Positions 1 to 9,558 of a stretch of DNA of 24,174 nt are shown piece after piece; the first letter of the stretch is position 1, and the number at the start of each line of letters is the position of its first letter. Under the pieces are notes generated by a model. The model saw nothing but the letters and a program-made list of their open reading frames with translations. It was not told where the DNA came from and did no database searches. Both the position numbers and the translations under genes were made by a program. Source of the DNA: Chara braunii (Eukaryota; Streptophyta; Charophyceae; Charales; Characeae); contig BFEA01000448.1 in NCBI GenBank assembly GCA_003427395.1, positions 583,672-607,845 on the forward strand, given 5' to 3'.

Positions 1-73
<73 letters not shown>
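1..73. repeat. (GA)n microsatellite
   Basis: Uninterrupted GA dinucleotide repeat of at least 73 bp that runs off the left edge of the window, so its true length is unknown. Confidence 0.98.
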
Positions 74-78
<5 letters not shown>

Positions 79-1560
79 ACCTCCATCAATAGGATGAGCA
101 AAATCGAATGAATCTACTGCAAGAACATGGAGATACACACTACTACACGAGTGCGCGCGCTGTCATAGGGCGCGGTGTCCCGGTCCTCCACTGTGTGTCG
201 GGTGCGTGCTCTCACGTACTCGCACTGTGTACCAGGTGCCCGCTCACTTACCTCTGCTGCATACTAGATACCAGTCCACAGGGTCATGGGGGACGCCAGG
301 ATTCGCCGCTGGGACTTCCTGTTGAACCACATAGGCTCGGCGTCCTGCTGTATAGCAGACTGAACCGTGGTTGAAGTAACCGTCGGGACCCCCAAGGGAG
401 GGCCGCTACAGTAAAGGGTTAGCGTGTGCTCCTCAACCATATGTCGGCCCCCGATGGCCGTGTTATGAATTAAGTGCAGAAGGAAAGAGGAATGAAATGT
501 GAAAAGAAAAGGGGAAAGAGTTTACCTTTCACACTTGTGTCAGAAGTTGGACCGCTACACTAGGTGTCAAGTCGGACGATTCAGTAGCTGAGGGGGTGCT
601 AGAGTTTTCCATTTTTTTTTTCTTCCTTTTTCTTTTATCAGTTTCTCTTATTCAGCTTACCTGAGTTCTAATTCCCCGCCCAGTCATGTCGCGGGGGAAC
701 AAAACGGTTCGAGTTTGCAATTGTAAGCCGATAACGGGTGGTGTGGGTTGCCCAAATTTTTTATTTAGTTTCTGTGAGCTCGACAGCCTCGATCGGTAAG
801 GTACTGCTGATGTGAGAGCCCCAAAATAGGAGCACCCGTGGCCGCATCGGTTGGAGACTTATCGCCTCCCATGAGAGGTCATGGGCCCCCTCCTTACGAT
901 CAGACGTGGGTACTCATTAGGGACAATCGGGTGACTCGTTTTGAAGGGAAGAGGCAACCCGTCAATATCTCATTATGAGATCGCCGCGTTGAGCCTGGAG
1001 TCGCTTTAGTCCTAAGACAACGATTAGTGATTTACAACAAAAGTCGGCGCTGTGACCGTTGGTGTCCTGCCTTTCATCTTCTTTATCTTGTTTCGTTTTA
1101 TCTTGATTTATTAATTTCTGAATTACAAATTTATTAAAATGCAGAGTTTTGAAAGTTGTTCGAGTCCCTCGTTTAAAACACAGTGGTCGCGATATGAAAC
1201 GATCCTATAAAAGAGAAGGGGGACTGGTATTTGGCTACTTGGGCATGAGCAACCTTACTACGCCGAGTACTGGCGAACCGAGGAGAAGGCTAGGCTGCGT
1301 GGTGAATGTGCGGGAGACCATCTGTGTGCACATGCTCATGCTGTGAGTGCTTGACCCTGGCTATCTCGGAACTTTGTGGCCTAGTATCGTGTACGGTCCA
1401 ATTGAGAGGGGGTCGACCATGGTACGTAGTAATGGGTTGTATGGATATAGGTTTAGGTACCTCCAGTTTCTCTGGAGATGGGAACGAATATAAGGGGAAG
1501 GGTCGATGGTGACCTCGATCTTGGACTACAGCCGCTGCAACCAAGAGGTCAGGCTGAAAG
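74..1560. other. Unassigned sequence without a gene
   Basis: No convincing coding region. The reading frames here are short, overlap on both strands and look random. Visible structure is a T-rich stretch near 605-650, a perfect 7-bp stem with a GAGG loop at 868-885, and a 15-bp palindrome at 967-981. The stretch near 1,035-1,065 has a GGCGCTGTGACC-like block that could be a remnant primer-binding site next to an LTR end, but no matching LTR pair was found. Confidence 0.5.
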
Positions 1561-1589
1561 TAGCAGCTGTATTGACTTTCGCATACTTC

Positions 1590-1800
1590 TCGTTTTGTTT
1601 TTCCTCCTCTTCCTTGTCAATAATTAATTCATAGACATAAGCATTGAGGATTTCTCTCCAATTGTCTCTCTCTTCAGGCCATAAACTTCACTTATAGGAA
1701 TTTGGAGCCTTATAATCTTCATCGTCTTCCCTATTCCGGAAGTTATCAACATAGACAGATTCTTCAGTTCTCTCATTAACATCCTTATCTTCATTTTTTC
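1590..1800 (-). pseudogene. Acidic tail following RNase H (relic)
   Basis: Continues the minus-strand relic beyond the RNase H end. The best frame reads as a Glu/Asp-rich stretch, as often seen between RNase H and integrase in some Ty3 elements, but with stops and a frame change. No HHCC zinc finger and no DDE integrase core follows, so the element is either truncated near here or too decayed to read. This is a weak call that rests mainly on position. Confidence 0.35.
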
Positions 1801-2301
1801 TTCATTCAATTCGGCTTAGGTCATCTGGCCGGTTCTTCTCAGTGATATTTTTTTCCAGTTTAAAACCAAAAGTCCAGATGAAGGCAATCCACTTGCTTAC
1901 TGTTGGATCTACTTATTTATATTTTTTAATCGCACCAATCATTGCAGATGCATCAGTAATCAGGATGAATCTCCGTTCAAGTACATAGTGTCTAAAACAC
2001 ATGAGACTGTGGATAATTGTCATTTTTTTTTTTTTAATTGGGGGTAGCCGCTCTCTGTAGAGTTAAGAATTTTACTCTCAAACCTTAGGGGTCTCTCTTT
2101 CTCATTCTCATATTTCTGAATAAGCACACCACCAAGAGTTATTGGTCCGTCATCTGCCTTGATGATGAAGGGTCTTTCCTCCTCATCATCATACAAAGGC
2201 ACTATCAGCATCACTCCTCCATCTTTTAATTTTTCTTGTAATGTTTTTGTAGCAACAAGTATTTTTTTATTCCATGACAAGTCAGTCCCCTGTCTTACCA
2301 T
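1800..2301 (-). pseudogene. Ty3/gypsy RT connection and RNase H domain (broken)
   Basis: The first frame (2,301-2,020) is 93 codons and contains PFIIKADDGPITLGGVLIQ, then RPLRFESKILN, which is the Ty3-type RNase H start: a catalytic Asp in a beta strand, then the G-G-V-L-x-Q turn. The frame breaks at a 13-T tract (2,023-2,035). The domain resumes in another frame at about 2,010-1,800 with RRFILITDASAMIGAIKKY, DPTVSKWIAFIWTF and NRPDDLSRIE, the usual end of this domain (NxADxLSR). One in-frame stop lies in the second half. RNase H would degrade the RNA strand during reverse transcription; here it cannot be made intact. Confidence 0.85.
2023..2035. repeat. T13 homopolymer at RNase H frame break
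   Basis: Thirteen consecutive T on the plus strand (A on the coding strand) exactly where the RNase H reading frame shifts. Slippage in this tract is the simplest cause of the frameshift. Confidence 0.8.
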
Positions 2302-2309
2302 CTCTCTTA

Positions 2310-3127
2310 GAGGCTCTGCAACTTGAAGGGTAACAAAATGATGAATAAAGATCCTTCAAAAAACACAGACTTTGGTCCACTGACAGTCAAATTATATTTA
2401 TAAAGTCTCTCTAGGACCATCTTTACCCCTTCAACATATTCTCATACAAACTTTCTGACTCCATCAGCAACCAAAGTCACGTCCCTCACTATGGGTCATT
2501 TCTCAGGGTTATCATCGATATAGGAGTTGATTATCTCAGGGGAAATATCTTGCATGACTTTGATCATATCCCTTTGAACCACTGCCACACAATTGGTCCA
2601 ACCTTGAGGTACCATTCACATCTGAATGAGCCCCCTCGATGTGTGCATGACAGTCATCGATCGGCTAGTGGGATCAATGAGAAACTAATCATAGCCGGAA
2701 TATAAATCAATCAAAGAATAAATGCATCAACCAACAAAGGATTCAGAAAGGAGATCAGCATTAGGAAGACTATCTGCATCACCTACCATTACGGAGTTGA
2801 GTTTCTGAATATTGTATATCCATCTTAGTCCACCCCCTGGTTTCCAAAAACAAACCTAGTGGTTAGCATACGGTCCATCAGCAGGTTCAACAACAGTAGA
2901 GATAATCTTCTTATCGCATCTGTCTCTTCCTTCTGGGCATACTTAGTTGGTTTTTCATCCCGTGGAATATGATCAATTGTCCAGATCTTTGTCATCTTAA
3001 TCATATTCACATCCAACCGCTCTCTTTCTTCATCATTAAAGAAGAATGCACCAGGGAAGTTATGACACACTTTAAAAATGTATTCCTTCTCTTTAGGTTT
3101 GATGAACTGGTCTGAGCCTATCTCCAT
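2310..3127 (-). pseudogene. Ty3/gypsy reverse transcriptase (broken)
   Basis: An uninterrupted 100-codon segment (3,127-2,825) carries the N-terminal part: DEERERLD, IDHIPRDEKPTKYAQKEE, RMLTTRFVFGNQG. After a frame change the palm follows: WIYNIQKLNSVM, LPNADLL, IDLYSGYD, MVPQGWTN, VMQDISPEIINSYIDDN. The YIDD box, the catalytic Asp pair, is at 2,511-2,522. At least five in-frame stops interrupt the palm. Near 2,350 the reading jumps from the thumb (LTVSGPKSVFF) to IFIHHF..EPLREMVRQG, so several dozen residues normally found between these blocks are missing. Role in an intact element: synthesis of cDNA from element RNA. The identification is secure; activity is excluded by the stops. Confidence 0.92.
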
Positions 3128-3129
3128 TG

Positions 3130-3600
3130 TGACAATTTTTTCCCTAGTGACTTTATTCCCTAATTTTGCAGACTTCCTTCATGCTTTAATAATTCTCCTT
3201 TCCTTTTCCAGTGCTTCATCATAATAATTTTCTATCAGGACTGCCGAGTTCTTTTTTACCCCTTTGGGTTTGTACTTTCTCTTTGACCAAGTGACTATTT
3301 TTCTGAAAAAGGATGAGTCGATGCAAACGTTAATTTCATCTTCTCACTCTTAGCAGTCTCAACAGATTTGTTGAATGCTTCAATTTGTTCATCTTCATCC
3401 TTGAGTTTGCCAAGAATTTTCATTATCTCTAAAATTTGATTAATATCTACTGAGACTTCCTCTTTGATCTCTTGTTTGTCTTTCCCTTTTATTTTCTTTA
3501 TCCTATCAACAGTTTTCTCCCTTCTGATTGAGTTGGTTGATAACTAGTGCCTATGATGGTGGGAAGTATATACCATAAAGGTTTGCTCCTGGAAAGTGTC
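3130..3600 (-). pseudogene. Lys/Glu-rich linker between protease and RT (relic)
   Basis: The minus-strand frame at about 3,540-3,305 reads as a highly charged, Lys- and Glu-rich segment (for example KTVDRIKKIKGKDKQEIK and LGKLKDEDEQIEAFNKSVE) with no recognisable fold. Stops appear between 3,300 and 3,130. It sits between the protease and RT relics and is best explained as the poorly conserved polyprotein linker. Confidence 0.5.
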
Positions 3601-3619
3601 TGGATCTTGTAGACCGATC

Positions 3620-4167
3620 CGTGATGATCGTTCATAACTGAAAAATTGAACAACTTTTATTCTATGCAAGAATGGAGTGCTCAAAATTCAGTCATAGTTC
3701 AACTTTGGCACCACAAACCCTAGTAGCACAACAGACATTGCCCCCACTCTTATAGGCAAATTATCAATAAATCATGCTACGAAGAGTTCTCCGGCAATAT
3801 TGCTTAATATATGTTTTGCGGGTCTATCAACAGTTAAATCAAAGACCTCCATAGTCTTCTAGGAGAGAAGAACCATTCCTGCCCCAAAGTCTACCAAGAC
3901 TCGGATTTTCACTTCATTAATGTAAATAGTTAAGTGTCAACAACCCATGGTTGCGAATCTCATCTTACAACCCGACAGTGATCTGTTCACATGAATGGGG
4001 AAAGTCGATCTCAAGTACTTAACCTCCATCTTTTTCTTTCCAATCAACTTTTTTAGCTCTTCCATCAACTTTGGTGCTAGAGGCATTGCTTCCTTAAAAG
4101 ATAGAGACACTTCTGTTTCCTCTAATATTTTTATGATTACATCAGTGATTATTGTTTCATCTTTCAA
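3620..4167 (-). pseudogene. Retropepsin-like protease segment (broken)
   Basis: The minus strand reads TIYINEVKIRVLVDFGAGM around 3,940-3,870, then TMEVFDLTVDRPAKHILSNI, FIDNLPIRVGAMSVVLLG, and ILSTPFLHR. This is the order of a retroviral-type aspartic protease: strand, catalytic D-S/T-G-A loop, flap region, then a hydrophobic ILG-like motif. The catalytic triplet reads DFG (3,883-3,891) instead of D-S/T-G; TCT to TTT would explain it. Stops occur before TIYINEV, after MVLLS, after GELFVA and before ILSTPF. The segment at 4,167-3,990 is the preceding polyprotein linker. An intact version would process Gag-Pol. Confidence 0.8.
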
Positions 4168-4240
4168 CTTGCTCTTGAGAACAAACTTTCTCTTCTTCCC
4201 TTGTTCATTTTTTTTAGATAGAGGGTTTGATTCTTGATCA

Positions 4241-4999
4241 TCAAGAATTTATTTTAGAGTCGCTTTGGTATTCCTTCTTTTTTTTTTCCTCTATCATTTG
4301 AGACATTAAGCGTGCTTGAAGATGTCTCACCTCTCCAATCACTACACTGGGCGCCATGACGAGTTCTGGTGGTAGATCACCCTCAAAGGACATCATGTTG
4401 ACCGAACAAGTGAGCTCATTAGAAGAAGATACTACTAACTTTGAAGAAATATAGAAAACATAATTTCCTTCTAATGAAAGCTCGCTTGGGGAAGCCTCGT
4501 CGGACAAGTCTTCCACTAGTGTCAAAGATTGTAGAGACAACTCAATCATGGTGGAAGAATCATCAGAATTTTGCACAAGTTCTTTGGGCAGTTCACCGAT
4601 AAGAAAGTGAACATTCACATTAGTATTTCTTTTCTTTTTTTTATTCATATTTTTCTCATGTTTAAGGACAAGAAGTCTCATAACTCCAAAATGCCTCGGA
4701 TCCAGTTTGTTCCATGAACTATCACAGACATGACTCATTGCATCCTTCTTAGCTACCACACTCTTCATATCCTCTTTCAGAGGCTTACAGTAGGTGGTAG
4801 TGTGACATCCTTCACCACAATAATAGCAGAATTTTTTTTTCCTTGGACGATCATCATACCTTCTCCTTTCTCTGTTTCCTTTTTCACCATTCTCTTCATT
4901 CTTTCTTGATCTAGAGAAATCTCCTCTCTTACCATAACCATCATCATCATCGTCATCCTCTTCATCTTCACTTTTAACGTTTTTTTGACCCTTTCTCAT
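4241..4999 (-). pseudogene. Gag nucleocapsid segment with CCHC zinc knuckle
   Basis: A 252-codon uninterrupted frame. Residues 11-20 are almost all Asp/Glu and 30-56 are Arg/Lys-rich. A zinc knuckle follows, CYYCGEGCHTTTYC, with C58, C61, H66 and C71 in CX2CX4HX4C spacing. Downstream lie a Lys-rich block (about 114-124) and an acidic Ser-rich stretch. This is the nucleic-acid-binding end of Gag, which packages element RNA. The frame is open because it happens to lack stops, not because the gene is intact: neighbouring gag and protease segments lie in other frames. The first Met is simply the first in the frame; upstream gag sequence continues beyond it. Confidence 0.85.
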
Positions 5000-5019
5000 C
5001 TACGACATGATTAGCAGGC

Positions 5020-5420
5020 ATGTAGTTAGCCATAATCCGTTGAATGATATTTTCAGCACTCAGATTGTTCCCTCTGTTCATTCCATTCTTGGTCTCCCAG
5101 TCTTTAGTCAACATACTGATCAAATTCGGTGACCACTTTTTGTGTGAAACCGTAGGTAAAGTTCTGACTATTGCAACAATCTCATCTCATCTCAGAGGGT
5201 AGTGTTGAGCTTGATTGAGAACAGTTTGTCTCTCATTGTCAGTAAAGCTAGTCAGGAAGATATGACATCTCTGAGCCTCGTCCAAATGTAGAATGTTTTG
5301 GGTTGTTCTGATAAACGTTTGAAGGAAAACATTAAAAGTGTCATACTTAGCTCTTCTGATGTTGAGAAGATATTTGGTAGTGATTGGAATATAGTCTTTC
5401 TGACATTCTTTTTTCATTCT
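5020..5420 (-). pseudogene. Gag core (capsid-like) segment
   Basis: The 76-codon frame at 5,417-5,187 reads KYDTFNVFLQTFIRTTQNIL, then HIFLTSFTDNERQTVLNQ, with the spacing of aromatic and hydrophobic residues seen in Ty3-type Gag. After a break, the frame from about 5,190 to 5,000 (SPNLISMLTKDWE, NIIQRIMANYMP) leads directly into the zinc-knuckle frame. Assignment rests on position and general composition, since Gag cores diverge quickly. Confidence 0.65.
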
Positions 5421-5529
5421 TTCCTTGACTTTTTTCCCATGTAGTAGCCTCTTCCATCAATTCTTGAACAGCCAATCTCGAGTCAGTATCACAGTATGAT
5501 AGAAGGTGTTTGAGTCACTGTTTGTTTGT

Positions 5530-6560
5530 TCAACTATAACTGAGCCCAAATAAAACTTGAGGCTCTCTGAAACATGGAATCCTTTCATTTGGTCTTTTTG
5601 CTCTTGCAATATCCGAATTTCCTTTTATAGTGTCAACTCTCTCGACCAATTCCCATATAGCACCGACCAAGGTCTCTTCATGGGTCCCTGCAGAAGAGAT
5701 AGCCCTCCCTCTTCCAACCATTTTGACCATAAACCTTTCATGATATTATCTTCTCTCTTTTTATCCCTTTTGACAATTTTTTTATCACTTTCAATCCCTT
5801 ACTATTCTCGCAAGAGATACAGACTCGTCTCTCTCCTCCCTTATTTGTTCCACCCCTGAGAATTTTGTATATAGAGCGTGTAAGCAATAACGGTCTGAGT
5901 AGAGATCAGGGGCAAAACAATTATTCTCAACCTTTCAATATAATCCTCAATCAGTTCTCTCTCATCATCTCTACTTAGTCTTCTGTTATATTTTTTCGTA
6001 GTTCCTCATATCATAAAGTACCTTGTTAGATCTATGACCTCATAGTCAAATTGCATTGCTTATGAACCGTTGTTGATCCTTCTGGCAAGAGAGACTCGTT
6101 CTCTGAAAGAGTGATAGGATACTCTCTCAATGGTCCCTACTCCACCTTCGGCAAATACATGATCCCAGTCTGATCAGTGACGGCCCTCAAGGTTAAGTCT
6201 CTCATCCAATCAAATAAGGGTTGCATGAATTCAAACTCATCCAAAGTAGAGAGATTCATGTCTGAGACCCGAATAGTGTTTTCTGTCTTGACTACCATTC
6301 CTTCCAATACAACCCCAAATGTTAGTTGTTCATTAGGGCCAGACATTATTGATCATTATGGACAGTGTCAATGGAGGTAGACCTCAGGATGAGTGTTGTC
6401 AAGGATCTCAAACTGGTGCTCAAAGGTATTTAGAAGTAAGGACTTTATCATCACTATGAAGTCAGTCTCCCTCACGTTACCTACTATGGCAATAGCCTGT
6501 AGGAGAAACAATCAGCCTCTTTTGTCATCAAAGTCATCAGTAGTTAAGAAACTAAGGAGT
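5530..6560 (-). pseudogene. N-terminal Gag-region fragments
   Basis: Several minus-strand pieces in different frames. At 6,530-6,380 the frame reads NVRETDFIVMIKSLLLNTF and then FEHQFEILDNTHPEV. At 6,346-6,137 there is a 69-codon piece starting MSGPNEQLTFGVVLEG. Near 6,070-5,870 it reads FDYEVIDLTRYF and RRLSRDDERELIEDYIERLR. At 5,730-5,530 a 66-codon piece includes LVGAIWELVERVD. Stops and frameshifts separate them. They are collinear with, and immediately upstream of, the gag core, so they are most simply the 5' part of the same element. No domain was recognised by name. Confidence 0.5.
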
Positions 6561-6619
6561 CTCTCAAACTGCCTTACTCATTTTCTCCAAGTTACTTTTC
6601 TTTGTAATTTTTCAAACCA

Positions 6620-6904
6620 CTATTTTGTCCTTATAAGACTTACATAAGCTTTCATCAGACATTCCAAATAATCAGCTTCCTTCTCTACGCATGTTGGGGC
6701 ATAAATTCTTACGTCCAAACTGACAGCATTTAGGAATTCGACCACTGGAATTTGAAATATTATACGCCCTCTTACACATATCTCATATCTCATAATTACA
6801 AAGAGGTTCAAGTTATCGGACGTTGTCACTTCATAAAGTTTGTCTCTCACAACAATTATCCTTGCTGATGAGAGTATTCTTCTTGAGTCCTCTTCACCTT
6901 CCAT
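6620..6904 (-). pseudogene. Unrecognised protein-repeat unit D (most diverged)
   Basis: A 94-codon minus-strand frame whose centre reads RGRIIFQIPVVEFLNAVSLD and continues VRIYAPTCVEKEADYLECLM. The D-V-R-I-Y-A-P block matches the D-x-R/K-I-Y-V-P block of the two best units at 7,556-7,790 and 6,856-7,300, with a hydrophobic strand-like stretch just before it and a helical, acidic stretch after it. It overlaps the next unit upstream in another frame, so there is a frameshift between them. The function is unknown. Confidence 0.4.
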
Positions 6905-7300
6905 ACAAAATCTACAATGGACGACCTATTATCCCTCGAAAGCATAAGCCATTCAATAGGAGGGGAAGGTATCCTGGTGAAAGGTCTAGCATAAGTACTC
7001 CAAGAGACGTTTGTTACTCCTTGTTCAAGCCTTATTATTTCGTTGTGTACGATGTCTATTGCTCGTTCCCAACATCGGTCACATTTATAATCTTCAAGCC
7101 TCTGTCGTGACACATAGATTCTAATATCAAACTCATCGAGATCAATAAAGTAGAAGATAATGACACGGTCATGTTCCCATCCTAGATTCTTTAGTGCCTC
7201 ATACCTCACCTCACGATCTTATAGGGAAACACGGTTCTCCTTATTATGGAGTTAAGAAATTTTAGTAACTTCTATGATTCTTCCTTACTCAACCTTCCAT
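6856..7300 (-). pseudogene. Unrecognised protein-repeat unit C
   Basis: The 117-codon frame at 7,209-6,856 is preceded by readable sequence back to about 7,300 with two stops (LSKEES, FLNSIIRRTVFPYKIV). The core reads WEHDRVIIFYFIDLDEFDIR, then IYVSRQRLEDYK and CDRCWERAIDIVHNEIIRLE. It aligns block by block with unit B: LSKE, LN, FPY, WE, FYFI, D-I/V-R/K-I-Y-V, RC-W/stop, then an acidic helix. No known family was recognised. The unit could be an exon or domain of a host gene, or an extra ORF carried by the retroelement. Confidence 0.5.
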
Positions 7301-7555
7301 GTCTTCACCCCAACCTAAATCAGGGTCTCACTTTTGGAGGTACGTACAACTGACTCATTAGTGTCTTTAATTTTCCCCTCTCACTCTCGGTGCAAGCTTG
7401 ATCATTGCAGATCAATTGTTCATTGACAGACTGATATCAGATAAAGGACGAGTTAAGAATCTCTCAAAAACAACAAACTAAGTGAATTCAATGAAGCACT
7501 TATTTTCCCTTTTAAGTCTCTCTTTCTCTTTCAACACAACTTCCTTAGCAAATCC

Positions 7556-7790
7556 TCAGCATCTGCCATACACAGCATCAACACTTCTTTCTTTGGGAAC
7601 ATAAATCTTCACATCATATATGTCCATCTCGATGAAGTAAAATGTCACAATATAGAATCGTTTCTGTTCCCATTCACTTTCGACCATATCATACTCGACG
7701 GCTTCATATGGGAACACTTCGCTCTTACTTAAAACGTTCAATGATTTAAGGCGGCACTCAACTCTCTCTTTACTCAAACTTGAACCTCTA
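7556..7790 (-). pseudogene. Unrecognised protein-repeat unit B
   Basis: A 73-codon frame reading LSKERVECRLKSLNVLS, VFPYEAVEYDMVE, WEQKRFYIVTFYFIEMD, YDVKIYVPKERSVDAVYGRC. It stops at a TGA where the neighbouring unit has Trp (RCW), then remains readable as GFAKEVVLKEKERL. It shares its whole block order with unit C. The stop and short length mark it as a relic, or as an exon end. Confidence 0.5.
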
Positions 7791-7799
7791 CCAAATTAT

Positions 7800-8020
7800 G
7801 ATCTTCGTTGTCCGATTTGCTCTGTTGAAATTTATTCCGTTTTTTTTTCATTTCAGTATCATGTTGATAATTGGTAGTCAATTATTCCCGTCACAATAGT
7901 TGCCCAGAAAAGGAGGAATAAGGACTTTCTTATAAGTTAATGGCATTGGCCCCCACTCCATTTTTTTTTTTCGCTTGATTAGATCTATCTTTTCATCATA
8001 AATAAATTGAACAGCAATTT
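7800..8020. other. AT-rich spacer between repeat units A and B
   Basis: No reading frame of note. Contains short T tracts, such as the one around 7,961-7,970. It probably belongs to the linker between the two protein-repeat units but is too decayed to read. Confidence 0.4.
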
Positions 8021-8029
8021 ACCATAGCC

Positions 8030-8226
8030 AGTTAAAGTTCTCCCCATCATTGCAGCCTCCCTCCTTGATGTAAGAACGAATGTCATAGATATCTCCTCCC
8101 AAGAAGTGAACCAGCACTATACAGATGGTTGAGCCACGAGAATGATAGACCCAACAACCCTCATACTGATCTGGGAGTAACCCTTTCGAAGTGAGTTTAG
8201 AAAGTTATTCCAATGCGTTATCGACT
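8030..8226 (-). pseudogene. Unrecognised protein-repeat unit A
   Basis: The minus strand from about 8,226 reads PDQYEGCWVYHSRGSTICIV, then LVHFLGGDIYDIRSYIKEGG, NFNWLW, a stop, and IAVQFIYDEK. The I-Y-D-I-R-S-Y block corresponds to Y-D-V-K-I-Y and F-D-I-R-I-Y in units B and C, and the W followed by an acidic helix also matches. It lies about 470 bp upstream of unit B, similar to the B-C distance of about 485 bp. Confidence 0.4.
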
Positions 8227-8399
8227 AACATTGTCTAAATCTGATTTGTTCTTTTCTCTTCCAGTTTCTCACAATGGTTAAACCACCAGTACCTTTGCCG
8301 CTTGAAAAATAGCGAGACTCGGGTAGGTATCCGACCTTTGCAGCGGCCGAAACGAAACGACGACCGCCAATCAGATTTATCAACGGTAGTCATCGTCGG

Positions 8400-8466
8400 G
8401 CCTGACCTCCGGAAATTCAGGCGCTTGGGAAAACTGTCAGTTTTCCCTATTTTCCCACGCGGGAAA
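8400..8466. repeat. Three consecutive hairpins
   Basis: Three inverted repeats sit end to end. The first pairs GCCTGA (8,400-8,405) with TCAGGC (8,417-8,422). The second is a perfect 10-bp stem with a single central base at 8,427-8,447 (arms GGGAAAACTG and CAGTTTTCCC). The third pairs TTTCCC (8,451-8,456) with GGGAAA (8,461-8,466) around ACGC. They lie in a GC-richer island (about 8,310-8,490) inside AT-rich surroundings, which suggests an inserted element. No element class could be assigned. Confidence 0.7.
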
Positions 8467-8499
8467 GGTGCTGGTGGGTTCGTAAAGCATACATGGGAT

Positions 8500-9260
8500 C
8501 AAGTCTGACTTTCTCCAATAGATAATATCAGTCTCCTCTTCCAGTCCAGTGTTGTACCTGACACATGAAGAGATGGGACACAATCAGTAACTCGGATATC
8601 CAAGAGAATAATGTCTTAATTAGGACTTCAAAGTCAATCTGAAATTTAGACTTTGTCAACAAGCTGTCACGCAGGGTTTGGATAATGTTTGCAATAAATA
8701 AAATAAATTAATTAAAGCAAATCCCTTCCTGTTGTGTGCATCCGGCTTCGAGCGAGACCCTTCAATTGCGGTCTTCGCCGGTCCCTGGTCTTTGTAATTT
8801 TTTATTTTGATTCGGAAGAGCAAAGATCATACAAATGATAAACACGAAGTTCTGGTGTGTCATGCATGTATCGATTTTACCAACTTGCTAATTTTGATAA
8901 CTGTGACAGGATCATTAGATAACACGATCATCAAGCAGAGACAATGCAAATGAAGCAATAATGACTTACTCGAGCAATGACAAAATAAATGAGGGAGGAG
9001 TGAGAACTCATAATAGTCTCTGAAAGTATAGATGGATAGGCACGAACAACACTCGTCGGGAGTCCTCACTCATCCCTTTAGGCTGTGGGACGTTGATGTC
9101 TGCGAAATAACACGTTTCACTAATAGCGTCACTGATAAACAAGGGTTGTCGAGTATCAAGTCATTGACAATGACCATTTACTGCTGAGTACTGCGTGATG
9201 TCTCATAGAAAAGTTGTAAACAGGGTAACGGGAGACTGGACCAGATCAAAGCCTTTCATT
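8500..9260. other. No recognisable feature
   Basis: AT-rich sequence without a credible reading frame or repeat on either strand. It lies between the hairpin island and a doubtful minus-strand ORF. Confidence 0.5.
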
Positions 9261-9261
9261 T

Positions 9262-9558
9262 TCACCCGAGTCTTATTCTGGCTTGTTTAATGGTCTCTAG
9301 TGAAGAGTCTGTGGTGTGCAGCTTACCATGTTTGTCACGAAAGTAAAACACATACTCAATGCATTTTTCCTCCCTAATTCTCTGGATGAAACTCTCTCTC
9401 AAGGCCGATTTTCGAAGTTTCGTACTCAGAATAGCTTCAGCTTCCCAGTTTTCATGCTTATTCTTAATGACCTCGTTTTTCATCACTAGGATCTCCCCTT
9501 CCTTCATGACCTCTGACCAGATCCCCAACTCAAAATGCAGTCTCGCACTCAGCACCAA
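9262..9558 (-). CDS. Doubtful unrecognised ORF
   Basis: 98 codons, charged and helix-prone (KNKHENWEAEAILSTKLRKS, then EEKCIEYVFYFRDKHGKLH). The YVFYFRDK stretch faintly recalls the FYFI strand of the protein-repeat units at 6,620-8,226, but the D-x-R-I-Y block is absent. The amino-acid composition looks more protein-like than the neighbouring random frames, which is the only reason for listing it. It could be a relic of a further repeat unit or pure chance. Confidence 0.25.
   Translation of the reverse strand: MVLSARLHFELGIWSEVMKEGEILVMKNEVIKNKHENWEAEAILSTKLRKSALRESFIQRIREEKCIEYVFYFRDKHGKLHTTDSSLETIKQARIRLG

Larger units (their letters stand above)
1590..6560 (-). mobile_element. Degenerate Ty3/gypsy LTR retrotransposon relic
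   Basis: Reading the minus strand from high to low coordinates gives the Ty3/gypsy gag-pol order: gag-like segments, a CCHC zinc knuckle, a retropepsin-like segment, reverse transcriptase, then RNase H. Every domain is interrupted by stops or frameshifts, so the copy is dead. No integrase is recognisable below about 1,800, and no pair of LTRs could be matched by eye. The relic is AT-rich. Many in-frame stops are TGA or TAG where the family usually has Arg or Gln, which fits C-to-T decay. Unusual protein-repeat remnants lie directly upstream on the same strand and may or may not belong to it. Confidence 0.9.

Noticed and set aside
1030-1065. Possible LTR end plus primer-binding site
   Set aside because: A GGCGCTGTGACC-like block is suggestive, but there is no TGG start, no matching LTR copy and no gag on the plus strand downstream.
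4777-4971. 64-codon Met-rich minus-strand ORF
   Set aside because: Alternate frame of the acidic/basic gag segment that carries the zinc knuckle.
5557-5859. 100-codon plus-strand ORF
   Set aside because: Lies opposite the gag relic; Ser/Phe/Leu-rich antisense composition with no domain.
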